A stretch of 54,652 nucleotides of DNA. Source: Pseudomonadota bacterium (GTDB lineage Bacteria > Pseudomonadota > Gammaproteobacteria > Magnimaribacterales > D2472). Both the position numbers and the translations under genes were made by a program. The DNA is taken from positions 1-54,652 of the forward strand of contig JAOOBR010000006.1 in the NCBI GenBank assembly GCA_028404565.1, given 5' to 3'. A model generated the notes under the pieces. That model had not been told where the DNA came from. It saw only the letters and a list, made by a program, of their open reading frames with translations, and ran no database searches. Positions 17,276-26,368 of the stretch are shown here, piece after piece (the first letter of the stretch is position 1; each line of letters begins with the position of its first letter).

Positions 17276-18028
17276 ATGAAAATACTAGTACCTGTAAAAA
17301 GAGTAGTCGACTATAACGTAAAGGTAAGGCCATTATCTGATAATTCAAATGTTGACCTGAATAATGTAAAGATGTCAGTAAATCCATTTTGTGAAATTGC
17401 GGTTGAAGAAGCCGTCAGATTGAAAGAGTCTGGACAAGCTACAGAAGTAGTAGTCGTCACAGTTGGAGGTGATGAATCTCAAGAACAGCTAAGAGCATGC
17501 CTTGCTCTTGGAGCCGATAGAGCTATTTTAGCTCAATCTGAAGGTCTTCTTGAGCCACTAGCAATTGCAAAAGTTCTTACCAAAATAGTTGAATCTGAAA
17601 ATCCAAACCTTGTAATTTTAGGTAAGCAAGCGATTGACGGAGATAACAATCAAACTGGTCAGATGTTAGCTGCAATGCTTGATATGCCTCAAGCAACATT
17701 TGCATCTGAACTCAAGATTGAAGGAGATAATGCAGTCGTTACTAGAGAGATTGATGGTGGTTTGCAAACAATAAGTGTCAATCTTCCAGCTATCGTTACT
17801 ACAGATTTAAGATTAAACGAACCAAGATATGCATCTTTACCAAACATTATGCAAGCCAAGAAAAAAGATCTTTCTGTACAGAATGTCTCCGATCTAGGTA
17901 TAGATGTATCAGATAGGACCTCTATTTTATCTGTTGAATTACCGCCAACACGTGAAGCAGGTGTGATGGTTGATTCAGTTGAAGAATTAGTTGAAAAGTT
18001 AAAAAATGAAGCAAAGGTAATAACATGA
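17276..18028 (+). CDS. etfB: Electron transfer flavoprotein beta subunit
   Basis: EtfB forms a heterodimer with EtfA and carries AMP plus part of the FAD site; it accepts electrons from acyl-CoA dehydrogenases. The 250-residue protein begins [18 protein letters not shown]. It contains [40 protein letters not shown] and the ETF beta signature region around VTREIDGG. It overlaps etfA by 4 nt (ATGA). The genes for two of its likely partners, acyl-CoA dehydrogenases, lie at the right end of this window. Confidence 0.96.
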   Translation: MKILVPVKRVVDYNVKVRPLSDNSNVDLNNVKMSVNPFCEIAVEEAVRLKESGQATEVVVVTVGGDESQEQLRACLALGADRAILAQSEGLLEPLAIAKVLTKIVESENPNLVILGKQAIDGDNNQTGQMLAAMLDMPQATFASELKIEGDNAVVTREIDGGLQTISVNLPAIVTTDLRLNEPRYASLPNIMQAKKKDLSVQNVSDLGIDVSDRTSILSVELPPTREAGVMVDSVEELVEKLKNEAKVIT

Positions 18029-18954
18029 GCATATTAGTAGTAGCAGAACATGATAATAATGAAATTAAAGGTTCAACTCTTAACACGGTAACAGCCGCAT
18101 CAGAAATTGGTGGTGATGTATCAGTGTTAGTTGCTGGATCTGAATCGTCGTCAGCAGCAGAGCAAGCATCAAAGATTTCTGGAATTAGTTCAGTTATTCA
18201 TGTTGATGATCCAATCTATAAAAATTTCTTAGCTGAAGACCTAGGTAACTTAGTTGCTTCTATAGCAGAGGGATTTAATTATATACTCGCTCCTGCTACG
18301 ACATTTGGTAAGAATTTTTTACCCAGAGTAGCCGCTAAATTAGATGTACAACAGATTTCAGATATTATTTCTGTTGAGGATCCTGATACTTTCAAAAGAC
18401 CAATTTATGCAGGAAGCTGTATTGCAACTGTTAAATCAAATGATTCTGTTAAAGTAATTACTGTGAGAACAACGGCTTTTGATGCTTCACTTATGTCAGA
18501 CTCATCAGTAACTGTTAATCCTGGTGACGTAGTTGACTCTCTTAATAATTCAAGTTTTGTAAATGATGAAATTGCAGAAAGTGATAGACCTGAACTTACA
18601 GCAGCAGATGTAATAGTTTCAGGAGGAAGAGCTTTAGGTTCATCTGAAAACTTTAAAATCATTGAGGCATTAGCTGACAAGTTAGGCGCTGCAGTTGGAG
18701 CTTCTAGAGCAGCCGTAGATGCTGGTTATGTGCCAAATGACTATCAAGTTGGACAAACAGGAAAAATAGTTGCACCCTCACTTTATATAGCTATTGGTAT
18801 TTCTGGAGCAATTCAGCATTTGGCGGGAATGAAAGATTCAAAGATAATAGTTGCTATAAATAGAGATGAAGATGCACCTATCTTTCAGGTTGCAGACTAT
18901 GGTCTTGTAGGCGACTTATTTGAAGCCGTTCCTGAACTTACAGATTCTGTATAA
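18025..18954 (+). CDS. etfA: Electron transfer flavoprotein alpha subunit
   Basis: EtfA holds the FAD of the electron transfer flavoprotein. The 309-residue protein has the two-domain layout. The C-terminal FAD domain carries [36 protein letters not shown], and the closing signature [20 protein letters not shown] followed by [20 protein letters not shown]. It starts inside the last codons of etfB. A YhhQ-type transporter begins 4 nt later, apparently unrelated in function. Confidence 0.96.
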   Translation: MSILVVAEHDNNEIKGSTLNTVTAASEIGGDVSVLVAGSESSSAAEQASKISGISSVIHVDDPIYKNFLAEDLGNLVASIAEGFNYILAPATTFGKNFLPRVAAKLDVQQISDIISVEDPDTFKRPIYAGSCIATVKSNDSVKVITVRTTAFDASLMSDSSVTVNPGDVVDSLNNSSFVNDEIAESDRPELTAADVIVSGGRALGSSENFKIIEALADKLGAAVGASRAAVDAGYVPNDYQVGQTGKIVAPSLYIAIGISGAIQHLAGMKDSKIIVAINRDEDAPIFQVADYGLVGDLFEAVPELTDSV

Positions 18955-18958
18955 CTAA

Positions 18959-19693
18959 ATGGAATTCCTCTTTCAGGGGCTATCTCAAGAAAGCTTATGG
19001 TTAGTCGTAGTCTTTTATGACTTACTCTTAGTTGTAATTCTTTATAAATTTTTTGGTAAATATGGATTATATACTGCTGTAATCCTTGGAATTATCTTAG
19101 GAAACCTTCAAGGTGGTAAGGTTTCTGAATTTGTAATATTTGATACGACTTTCACCGTCAGTATGGGTGCAATTCTTTATTCAGGTATTTATTTTTCAAC
19201 GGATCTTCTAAACGAAAAATATGGTAAAACTGAGGCAAATAGGGCGGTAAATCTTGGCTTTTTTGCTAATGTTGCAGTTCTTTTAACTCTGCTTTTAAGT
19301 TTATTATTTAAACCTTCTGATTTAACTGGATCTGCGCTTGAAGTACATAATGCTTTATCAGTTATCGCATCATATTCACCTGCTTTTATAATAGGATCAT
19401 TAACAGCTTACTTTATTAGTCAAAAGTTTGATGTTTGGTTTTTTAACTACCTTAAAACACTTACTCAAGGAAAATATCTTTGGTTACGGAATAATCTTTC
19501 AACTATTACCTCACAATTAATAGATACATTTATTTATACATTTACGTGGGTTATAGCGACCGACTTGAGTATTTACGATGCTTTTTATATAGCTTTATCA
19601 AAATATATTTTCAAAATATTTATAGCACTGATAGATACAATATTTATTTATGGTGTAAGGAATCTAAATCCTCTTGTTAGAAATGACGAATAG
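18959..19693 (+). CDS. yhhQ: YhhQ-family queuosine precursor transporter
   Basis: This 244-residue membrane protein has about six hydrophobic helices. STDLLNEKYGKTEANRAVNLGF is the conserved loop of the DUF165/YhhQ family, which takes up 7-deazaguanine queuosine precursors (preQ0/preQ1) in E. coli. The assignment of substrate is by family only. It follows etfA closely but has no functional link to it. Its 3' end overlaps the convergent thiD gene by 17 nt. Confidence 0.75.
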   Translation: MEFLFQGLSQESLWLVVVFYDLLLVVILYKFFGKYGLYTAVILGIILGNLQGGKVSEFVIFDTTFTVSMGAILYSGIYFSTDLLNEKYGKTEANRAVNLGFFANVAVLLTLLLSLLFKPSDLTGSALEVHNALSVIASYSPAFIIGSLTAYFISQKFDVWFFNYLKTLTQGKYLWLRNNLSTITSQLIDTFIYTFTWVIATDLSIYDAFYIALSKYIFKIFIALIDTIFIYGVRNLNPLVRNDE

Positions 19694-20453
19694 GTCCATT
19701 ACCTGATCCAAAATCAGGCGCATTTTTAATACCATTTTGAACATACTCGATAGATACTTTTATAGACTCTTTTATATCATTGCCAAGACCAATATTTGTA
19801 GCTATTGCTGATGCCAATGAGCATCCAGTTCCATGAGTATTTTTACTAATAATTTTTTTGGACTCAAATATATATTCATCGCCACTAGATGTTATTAAAA
19901 CATCATTTATGATATCTGAATTACCATGACCGCCTTTAACTAATACATGTTTGCATCCAAGCTTTAATAAATTTTTTCCTGCCTCTATTTGATCTTCTAA
20001 GCAGTTAATCTTCTTTTCACTTAGTATTTCAGCTTCATATATATTTGGTGTAATTAAAAAAGATTTATTGATAAGATTATTTTTTATCGAATTTACCACT
20101 TCGTCACTCACCAGAACATCTCCTGATGTAGCAACCATAACTGGATCTAAAACGATTTTGTAATTAGAAATCTTCTTACTTATATATTCAATAATATCTA
20201 AATCCGCCAACATTCCAATTTTTACAATATCAGGAGATAGATCAGTAGTTATTGAATTAATTTGGTCCATAACTATTTCTTTTGGAAGAGGGTAGATTGA
20301 TTGGACGCCGACAGTATTTTGGGCCGTTATAGCTGTTATTGCAGTCATTGCATATCCTTTGAAATATGAAATTGTTTTAATATCAGCTTGTATGCCGGCT
20401 CCACCTCCTGAATCTGAACCAGCAATAATAAGAACTTTTGGTATAAAAGACAT
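19677..20453 (-). CDS. thiD: Hydroxymethylpyrimidine/phosphomethylpyrimidine kinase
   Basis: ThiD phosphorylates HMP and HMP-P in the thiamin pyrimidine branch. The 258-residue protein starts VLIIAGSDSGGGAGIQADIKT, the ThiD substrate-binding signature. It contains VLDPVMVATSGD, LVKGGHG, and the anion-hole motif NTHGTGCSLASAIA. No other thi genes are adjacent. Translation starts only 10 nt after the T-tract-bearing terminator of the upstream gene, with TATAAT 6 nt before the ATG and no ribosome binding sequence. The mRNA may therefore be leaderless, or arise by terminator read-through. Confidence 0.94.
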   Translation of the reverse strand: MSFIPKVLIIAGSDSGGGAGIQADIKTISYFKGYAMTAITAITAQNTVGVQSIYPLPKEIVMDQINSITTDLSPDIVKIGMLADLDIIEYISKKISNYKIVLDPVMVATSGDVLVSDEVVNSIKNNLINKSFLITPNIYEAEILSEKKINCLEDQIEAGKNLLKLGCKHVLVKGGHGNSDIINDVLITSSGDEYIFESKKIISKNTHGTGCSLASAIATNIGLGNDIKESIKVSIEYVQNGIKNAPDFGSGNGPIRHF

Positions 20454-20470
20454 TCTGTGATTATAAAAAA
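20448..20470 (-). promoter_or_regulatory. Candidate -10 element for thiD (possible leaderless transcript)
   Basis: On the minus strand a perfect TATAAT (complement of about 20458-20463) is followed by CACAGA and the thiD ATG. With usual -10 to start-site spacing, transcription would begin at or next to the A of ATG. I see no convincing -35 at 16-18 nt because that region is the terminator stem. Confidence is therefore low. Confidence 0.35.
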
Positions 20471-20494
20471 AACGCCTATCAATAGATAGGCGTT
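20463..20494 (-). terminator. Rho-independent terminator of the 20514-20951 gene
   Basis: AACGCCTATC (20471-20480) and GATAGGCGTT (20485-20494) pair perfectly over 10 bp around a 4-nt loop. On the minus strand the stem is followed by a run of T residues (complement of the A run 20465-20472, part of which lies in the stem). It lies 20 nt beyond the stop of the small membrane protein gene and directly before thiD. Confidence 0.9.
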
Positions 20495-20513
20495 AATGGA
20501 TTGCAAAACCTAT

Positions 20514-20951
20514 TTAGTCACTTGTATTAACCCATAGTGGGATTACGGCAATACCGAGAGCAGCTACTAGCATTAACATACCACCAACTTTTCCGATCAT
20601 GTTACCGCCTTCTGCCATAGCAGCTACAAATGCTTGGGAGCCTGGTCCTAGATCTACGTCTCCATTGGCTGAATCAAGTGTAGATAATGCTAATGCATGA
20701 CCTTCATATAAGCCACCAATATTCCCATATACAACTAAGCCAGATAGAAATACTCCTACAGCAAAAGCTGTAACGAATACTTTTCCTAACATGTTTACAT
20801 TTTTTTCTAGCGAAACACTACTAAATCTAGCTGCAACCCATACAGCTAAAACTATAGCAAGAAATCCAGTAGCATTTGCTGTTCTTCCAGCTGCAAACGC
20901 ATCCCACATTGCTATTTCCGCCATTGCACTTTGTACTAATGCATCTTCCAT
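20514..20951 (-). CDS. Unrecognised small integral membrane protein with strong expression signals
   Basis: I do not recognise this 145-residue protein. It is rich in Ala, Gly, Val and Met, and has about three hydrophobic helices (roughly 27-46, 60-82 and 120-141). A polar loop, EGHALALSTLDSANGDVDLGPG, lies between the last two. There is no clear cleavable signal peptide and no cysteine or histidine-rich metal site. The signals around it are unusual for this window: AGGAGG six nt before the ATG, a perfect terminator after the stop, and a visibly higher GC and different codon mix than its neighbours. All three point to an abundant, single-gene transcript. Function unknown. Confidence 0.85.
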   Translation of the reverse strand: MEDALVQSAMAEIAMWDAFAAGRTANATGFLAIVLAVWVAARFSSVSLEKNVNMLGKVFVTAFAVGVFLSGLVVYGNIGGLYEGHALALSTLDSANGDVDLGPGSQAFVAAMAEGGNMIGKVGGMLMLVAALGIAVIPLWVNTSD

Positions 20952-21063
20952 ACTTATCCTCCTAATATGTAAGTAAGTTAATAAAATTTACCTCCCTGTA
21001 TATATGATACATACTTTTTTGTATTCTATTTATAGATTTCTTAAATTTTTGTACTATGTGTAT

Positions 21064-21591
21064 ATGAACTCAGATTTTATAATCTTAATTGTCCAAATAA
21101 TTGCAGCTTTAGGTGTCGTAGTGTCAGTAATATATTTAGGTGTTCAAATACACCAACAAAATGAAATTACTAAAGCACAATTTGGCCATTCATTAACTCA
21201 AAGACAATATGAAAGATATTTTGCAACAGCTAAAGATGGTGAATTTGCAAATTTTTTATCTAAAGACTGGTCATCTGATGAATTAACTGATGCCGAAAAT
21301 TGGAGATCAACAATGTTCATTATTATGTGTCTTGTTGATATATTCGATGTCTACGAAAAAGTAAAAAAAGGCTTTGTTGATAAAAAACATTTAGATATTC
21401 GAATGAATGCACTTAAGTTCGGGACTATGAAAACCGACAAAGCCAGATCGGCTTGGGATTTTTGGAAAACTACTCGAGATCAAGATTTTATTAATTGGTT
21501 TGAGTCAGAAATCTACGGTGAAGGCCAGCTCGATGCAGATGAACTACTTGAACAAACAAAAGGTGGTTCATTTAAAGCCAGTATCCGATAA
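21064..21591 (+). CDS. Hypothetical protein with an N-terminal membrane anchor
   Basis: The protein has about 175 residues when started at ATG 21064; the frame can extend to ATG 21004, adding a less convincing 20-residue segment. A single hydrophobic helix (FIILIVQIIAALGVVVSVIYLGVQI, in two parts near residues 5-28) is followed by a soluble helical domain with many Trp, Asp and Lys residues (LTQRQYERYF, SAWDFWKTTRDQDFINWFES). Proteins of this look are common in marine gammaproteobacteria but have no assigned function that I know. It is divergent from the small membrane protein gene and 5 nt short of the convergent DUF1295 gene. Confidence 0.65.
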   Translation: MNSDFIILIVQIIAALGVVVSVIYLGVQIHQQNEITKAQFGHSLTQRQYERYFATAKDGEFANFLSKDWSSDELTDAENWRSTMFIIMCLVDIFDVYEKVKKGFVDKKHLDIRMNALKFGTMKTDKARSAWDFWKTTRDQDFINWFESEIYGEGQLDADELLEQTKGGSFKASIR

Positions 21592-21596
21592 AGACA

Positions 21597-22466
21597 TTAA
21601 TCTTTTATAAACCAAAATAATAATTGTGGTGTTTTATCCATATATTCCTTGTAGTCAGGTCTTTTTTTAAGACTTCTGTTGTCCATCATAGGACATGAAA
21701 TAAATACAAATAAGGCTAACATTACTAATGGACAAGCTAATAGCCACAAAGGTGTTGACCCCGAAGCAAGAGCAAATATATATATACCAAACCAAAAACT
21801 TACTTCACCAAGATAATTAGGATGTCTTGAGTATTTCCATAATCCATATTTCATAGTTTTACCCAAGTTATTGATATCTTTTCTAAAATTTCTCATTTGA
21901 TCATCTGAAATATACTGAACGGTAACCGCAACTGCTATTAATATAAAACCAACATAAACAAGGTTGTTTAAGTCTTCTGAAGTTAAAGCTACATAAATAG
22001 GGTAGAGACTTATGTTTACAATCAATGTTGGGATAAGATGGATTCCAAAAAGATCGTTAATAAACGCCAAGAGTCTATTATTATTTTTTAAATCTATATA
22101 TCTAAAGTCTTCATGATCTAAATTAGTCCAATTAAGAAACCAGTTATAAGTTAACCTCAGTGCCCAAAATAGAAATCCCGATATTACTAAACTTTGTTCT
22201 AGATTAGATAAAGATGATTGATTAGAAATATAGAAGACTATTGGTATTGGTGCTACATGCCAAAAAGGATCGTAAATACTTGAATTTTTGTGAATATTAG
22301 AAAATAAGAAAATAATTAAGGTGGCAGTTATGTGCCAAACTAATATAAGAAGCCAACCATCAAGATCAAGGTTTTTAGTAAACAGGAATGCTAGATAGAA
22401 AGAAATTAAATAGTATAAAAAAACTAAGGCAAGACTTCCGTGTTTGGTTTTAATTAGATTCTGCAA
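21597..22466 (-). CDS. DUF1295 / steroid 5-alpha-reductase-like membrane protein
   Basis: This 289-residue protein has seven or so hydrophobic helices. The C-terminal GLWKYSRHPNYLGEVSFWFG is the conserved NADPH-binding region of DUF1295 and the steroid reductase/isoprenylcysteine methyltransferase superfamily. A double-bond reduction of a lipid or isoprenoid substrate is possible; the substrate is unknown. The start overlaps the upstream TPR gene by 17 nt, implying coupled translation of two membrane proteins. Confidence 0.75.
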   Translation of the reverse strand: MQNLIKTKHGSLALVFLYYLISFYLAFLFTKNLDLDGWLLILVWHITATLIIFLFSNIHKNSSIYDPFWHVAPIPIVFYISNQSSLSNLEQSLVISGFLFWALRLTYNWFLNWTNLDHEDFRYIDLKNNNRLLAFINDLFGIHLIPTLIVNISLYPIYVALTSEDLNNLVYVGFILIAVAVTVQYISDDQMRNFRKDINNLGKTMKYGLWKYSRHPNYLGEVSFWFGIYIFALASGSTPLWLLACPLVMLALFVFISCPMMDNRSLKKRPDYKEYMDKTPQLLFWFIKD

Positions 22467-23940
22467 AACTTTCTAAAGTTGATTTAAGTTCTTTGTCATT
22501 TAAATGAAATAATGAGATTTCATCTTTCCAATTAAGGTCTTTAAACTTCTCAGCACCCATTTCATACCAACTTTCTTTTATGTATTCAATATTTTGTTTT
22601 GTCTTAATATGCATGTAAATAAACCAATCTTGAAAATCATGTTCCTCTATCTGATTAAAGATTTCATCACATTTTTTGTAATCGTTATTTAAATAGTATG
22701 CTAAAAATAACTTCTTTAATGGCCTGTCTGAATTACTATCCATAGCAGGAATGGGTTCCATTTTATACATTTTTTCAAATACCTTAATGCCGCTCTCGAT
22801 TTCACCGTTCCTGATTAGAGCATCTCCATAGATTGATAATACAAATGGATGATTTGGATTTGCGTTATATGCCTTAGTTGCATAGATTTTACTCTGTTGG
22901 AAATTTTGAAGTGTTAGATTTGCTTCACCCAAAATCCTATTTGTGTTCCAATCATTGTCATTAAGTTCATTTGCTTTACTTAAAGAACTTAAAAATTCTT
23001 CCATGTTTTCATCATTTCTTTCTCTAAAACCAAGTGTCATAGCTTGACCAAGGGTACAAGCTTTCCAAGAATAGGGAAGTGCATTAGTATCATCAGCTTC
23101 AATTGCTGCATCAAGCATTTTTATGGCTTCGGCATTAGCTTCTTTATCAAATTTTTGATTAAGAGCTCTTCCTTTAAGAGTATATTCATAAGAAGTCATA
23201 TTCTCAGTTGGTTTTCTATGTGCTCTTTTTAAGCTTGTTATTTCAATTTCACCAACTATGCATCTAATAATTTTTGTAACAATCTCATCCTGAATTTCAA
23301 AAATATCAGTATTTATTCGATCATATTTGTTACTCCAAATAACTCTATCATCATTCATATCACTTAATTCGACTGAAATACGCAATCTGTCATTTGAAGA
23401 CCTTATGGATCCTGATACGATGAAATCAAAACCCCACTCATCTTTAAATGATTGAGATGTATAGTCCTTACCCCTAAATCCAAAACAGGTTTTTCTTGTA
23501 GCAACTGATATTTCTTTAATCATAGATAACTCAGTTATCAAGTCTTCTACAATTCCATCAACTAGAAACTCTCCATCATTGTCATTATTTAAATTTTCAA
23601 AAGGTATTAAACCTATTTTTGGCCTGTAGTCGTCAATAGTAGAATTATTCTCATCGAAATTTTTTAAAGTCTCTCCATCAATTGTTTTTTTCCTAGTTAC
23701 ATATGCAATTATTAAAACAATAGGAAATAAAACTAAAACACCAATGAATAGGATCTGCATAAAAGATTCGCTAGAAATCCCAAATATTAATTCTGTGGAT
23801 AGGTTATCTGTAACTATACTAGCAACTTGAATTAAGCCAAAAGAAGCAACTGCATATCCTGCAGATGTTTTAATAAGAATCGATCCGATATTCTTAAGCT
23901 TGATCTTAATAAAATGAAGCGCAATCTTTAGCTTTTTCAT
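22450..23940 (-). CDS. Membrane-anchored TPR protein resembling cyclase-associated TPR proteins, no catalytic domain
   Basis: The 496-residue protein begins with a basic helix and two hydrophobic segments (about 25-45 and 61-81). A domain at 107-240 (KIGLIPFENLNND, FLVDGIVEDLITELS, DFIVSGSIRSSNDRLRISVEL) matches the TolB-like segment found in many class III adenylate cyclases and TPR regulators. Residues about 245-430 are helical repeats typical of TPRs (for example ATKAYNANPNHPFVLSIYGDA). The cyclase domain that often precedes this module is absent. It is probably a scaffold or regulator; its partner is unknown. It overlaps the DUF1295 gene. Confidence 0.7.
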   Translation of the reverse strand: MKKLKIALHFIKIKLKNIGSILIKTSAGYAVASFGLIQVASIVTDNLSTELIFGISSESFMQILFIGVLVLFPIVLIIAYVTRKKTIDGETLKNFDENNSTIDDYRPKIGLIPFENLNNDNDGEFLVDGIVEDLITELSMIKEISVATRKTCFGFRGKDYTSQSFKDEWGFDFIVSGSIRSSNDRLRISVELSDMNDDRVIWSNKYDRINTDIFEIQDEIVTKIIRCIVGEIEITSLKRAHRKPTENMTSYEYTLKGRALNQKFDKEANAEAIKMLDAAIEADDTNALPYSWKACTLGQAMTLGFRERNDENMEEFLSSLSKANELNDNDWNTNRILGEANLTLQNFQQSKIYATKAYNANPNHPFVLSIYGDALIRNGEIESGIKVFEKMYKMEPIPAMDSNSDRPLKKLFLAYYLNNDYKKCDEIFNQIEEHDFQDWFIYMHIKTKQNIEYIKESWYEMGAEKFKDLNWKDEISLFHLNDKELKSTLESFAESN

Positions 23941-23982
23941 ATTTATATAATAATAAAAAATTAAATGATTTAAAATTATGTG

Positions 23983-24891
23983 ATGAACAAGTTGTTAGTT
24001 TTAATTTCAATAATATCAGTAGCTTTTTTTCAAAATCCTATTATTTCTTTGAGTTTGGGCTTAATACTTGGATTTATTATAAAAGATAATCTTAAAGGAT
24101 TTATCTCAAATGTTGGCTCTACACCTCTACAAATTGGTATTGTTCTAATTGGCTTTTCGATTAGTTTTAAAACTTTTACTGATTTATTAACTAATTACTT
24201 TCCTATAATAAGTATCTTCGTAGTAATCACTTTTCTTATAGGTTTGTTAATAGGGAGGTTATTTAGTTTAGATAGAAAGTTTATATATTTAATTTCCTCT
24301 GCAACTGCAATTTGTGGAGCAACAGCTGCATTAGCTATATCATCGATCATTAAAGCTAAACCAAATCAGATATCACTTGCTGTTTTTATAATCTTTTTAA
24401 TGAATGCATTTGCTTTGGCTTTATTTCCAATTATTGGAAGATTCTTAGGCCTTACTGATATGCAGTTTGCTTTGTTCTCAGCTTTAGCTATTCATGATAC
24501 AGCATCGGTAGTAGGTTCTGGTTTTTTATATAGTGATGAAGCTGGTGAAATTGCAACTACTCTGAAAGTTGGAAGAACAATTTGGATAGTACCGTTAATT
24601 GCCTTAATTGCTTTTATGGAAAACGAAAAGAAATCATTAAATTTAAAAGAATTACCAAAATTTATTATTTTGTTTTTTATAGTAATTGCTATATCGAATA
24701 TATTCACTTTACCTGGTCAGATTTATGAAATTTCAAAATTACTGAGTATTGTGTTTATAAATATCGGTATTTTTTTTATTGCGCTCCAGTCAAAGGTTGA
24801 GCAAATCAGTGATTCAACAAGCTTAATTTATCCAATTTTGTTATGGCTATCTATAGTTTTAATATCATTTGTGGTAGTGACAAGCTTATAA
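23983..24891 (+). CDS. UPF0324 (YeiH-like) integral membrane protein
   Basis: This protein of about 302 residues has nine or more hydrophobic helices. STPLQIGIVLIGFSISF, ATAICGATAALAISSIIKA and LAIHDTASVVGSG are the conserved blocks of the YeiH/UPF0324 family, often annotated as putative sulfate exporters. The transported solute is not proven. GTG 23980 directly precedes ATG 23983 in frame, and either could start translation; I chose ATG. It is divergent from the TPR gene, with about 40 nt between them. Confidence 0.75.
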   Translation: MNKLLVLISIISVAFFQNPIISLSLGLILGFIIKDNLKGFISNVGSTPLQIGIVLIGFSISFKTFTDLLTNYFPIISIFVVITFLIGLLIGRLFSLDRKFIYLISSATAICGATAALAISSIIKAKPNQISLAVFIIFLMNAFALALFPIIGRFLGLTDMQFALFSALAIHDTASVVGSGFLYSDEAGEIATTLKVGRTIWIVPLIALIAFMENEKKSLNLKELPKFIILFFIVIAISNIFTLPGQIYEISKLLSIVFINIGIFFIALQSKVEQISDSTSLIYPILLWLSIVLISFVVVTSL

Positions 24892-24899
24892 TTATATAA

Positions 24900-26297
24900 A
24901 TGAAGTATCCATCTATTACCGAACTTGTTTTAAGAGACGGTCAACAGTCTTTAATAGCTACAAGAATGCGCTTGTCAGATATGACACCAATACTTTCAAA
25001 ACTTGATAATATTGGATTTTCTTCACTTGAGATGTGGGGTGGTGCAACATATGACTGCTGTCTGCGTTTTTTAAATGAAGATCCGTGGGAAAGGCTAAAA
25101 GTTATCAAGTCTCATGTTAAAAAGACTCAACTTCAAATGCTTCTTCGTGGTAAGAATTTAGTAGGTTATAAAAAGTATGATGACACTGTAATAGATTTAT
25201 TTATAAAGAAGTCATCTGAAAATGGAATTGATATTTTTAGAATATTTGATGCACTTAATGATATTAATAATATTGTCTATTCTATAGAGTGCGCCAATAA
25301 ATATAATGCTAATTCCCAAGGAACGATATCTTACACAACTAGCCCAATTCATAATGAAAAATATTGGCTGAAATTAGCTAAAGATATAGAAGAAGCTGGC
25401 GCTAAGTCTCTTGGCATAAAGGATATGGCAGGATTGCTAAAGCCTAAATCTGCTTATGAGCTAATTAAAAAACTTAAAAAGAATCTCAGTATTCCAATAC
25501 ACCTTCATACTCATGCTACAACTGGATTATCAGATGCTACAAATTTTAAAGCTTATGAAGCAGGAGTCGATAATATTGATACATCTATATCATCATTTTC
25601 TAATCTCTATGCTCATACAGCAACAGAAAGCCTTATATCAATGATTTATGATGATAACGATAATCCATTTGATATGAATGAATTAGCTGAAGTTTCTGAT
25701 TATTTTCAAAATATACGAAATAAATATAGCCAATATGAAGGATCAATGAAAGGTGTTGATATAAAAATGCTTATCAATCAGGTTCCAGGTGGTATGTTAA
25801 GTATTTTAGAAAAACAACTACTTGATTTAAATAAATCAGATAAATTGGATGATTTAGTTAAGGAAATACCAAGAATTCGTAAAGACGTTGGATATATTCC
25901 CCTGGTAACTCCAACATCGCAAATAATAGGGGCGCAAGCACTCTTAAATATTCTTGATAACGAACGATATAAAAACTTAAATAAAGAATTTATTGATCTT
26001 GTAAAAGGGGATTATGGAAAAATACCTGGTGATGTTGATAAAGCATTATTAAAAATAGTCGATGCGAAGTCTCATGACCAAACTATTGAATCAAAAACTG
26101 TTGATCAAGCAAGACTACATTTCAAAGATTTCTGCAAAGAGTACAACCTAGAAAATTTATATAAAAGTGATACTGATCTTTTAAACTATATTTTATTTAC
26201 TAAAGAATCAAAAGACTTCTATACCAAGTCATCAGTAGTCAGTATGAATGATCTTATTGAGCTACAAGAAGGTTTTGGGCTTTATATGTCTGATTAA
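24900..26297 (+). CDS. Carboxyltransferase subunit (OadA/PycB-like) lacking the biotin carrier domain
   Basis: The 465-residue protein matches the carboxyltransferase part of oxaloacetate decarboxylase alpha or pyruvate carboxylase subunit B. Features are LRDGQQSL (11-18, metal-binding Asp13), the GIKDMAG lysine (K174) and the metal-binding HLHTHA (201-206). The PYC/OADA conserved helical domain covers the second half (QVPGGMLSILEKQL). Typical proteins continue to about 600 residues, ending in a biotinyl domain with the MKM motif; this one stops at LYMSD before it. A separate biotin carrier protein elsewhere would be needed. Neither a biotin carboxylase nor oadB/oadG is adjacent. Confidence 0.78.
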   Translation: MKYPSITELVLRDGQQSLIATRMRLSDMTPILSKLDNIGFSSLEMWGGATYDCCLRFLNEDPWERLKVIKSHVKKTQLQMLLRGKNLVGYKKYDDTVIDLFIKKSSENGIDIFRIFDALNDINNIVYSIECANKYNANSQGTISYTTSPIHNEKYWLKLAKDIEEAGAKSLGIKDMAGLLKPKSAYELIKKLKKNLSIPIHLHTHATTGLSDATNFKAYEAGVDNIDTSISSFSNLYAHTATESLISMIYDDNDNPFDMNELAEVSDYFQNIRNKYSQYEGSMKGVDIKMLINQVPGGMLSILEKQLLDLNKSDKLDDLVKEIPRIRKDVGYIPLVTPTSQIIGAQALLNILDNERYKNLNKEFIDLVKGDYGKIPGDVDKALLKIVDAKSHDQTIESKTVDQARLHFKDFCKEYNLENLYKSDTDLLNYILFTKESKDFYTKSSVVSMNDLIELQEGFGLYMSD

Positions 26298-26368
26298 TAA
26301 TCATTTTTTTGCAATAACTATTTAACTTAATCAGTTTTTATATTACTTTATATATCGGAGGAAATTTT

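Noticed and set aside
20470-20500. TTGATA in the terminator stem as -35 of thiD
   Set aside because: Only 11 nt from the TATAAT, too close for a normal promoter.
20514-20951. A rhodopsin or a known pump subunit
   Set aside because: Only three helices and no retinal lysine motif or other known signature.
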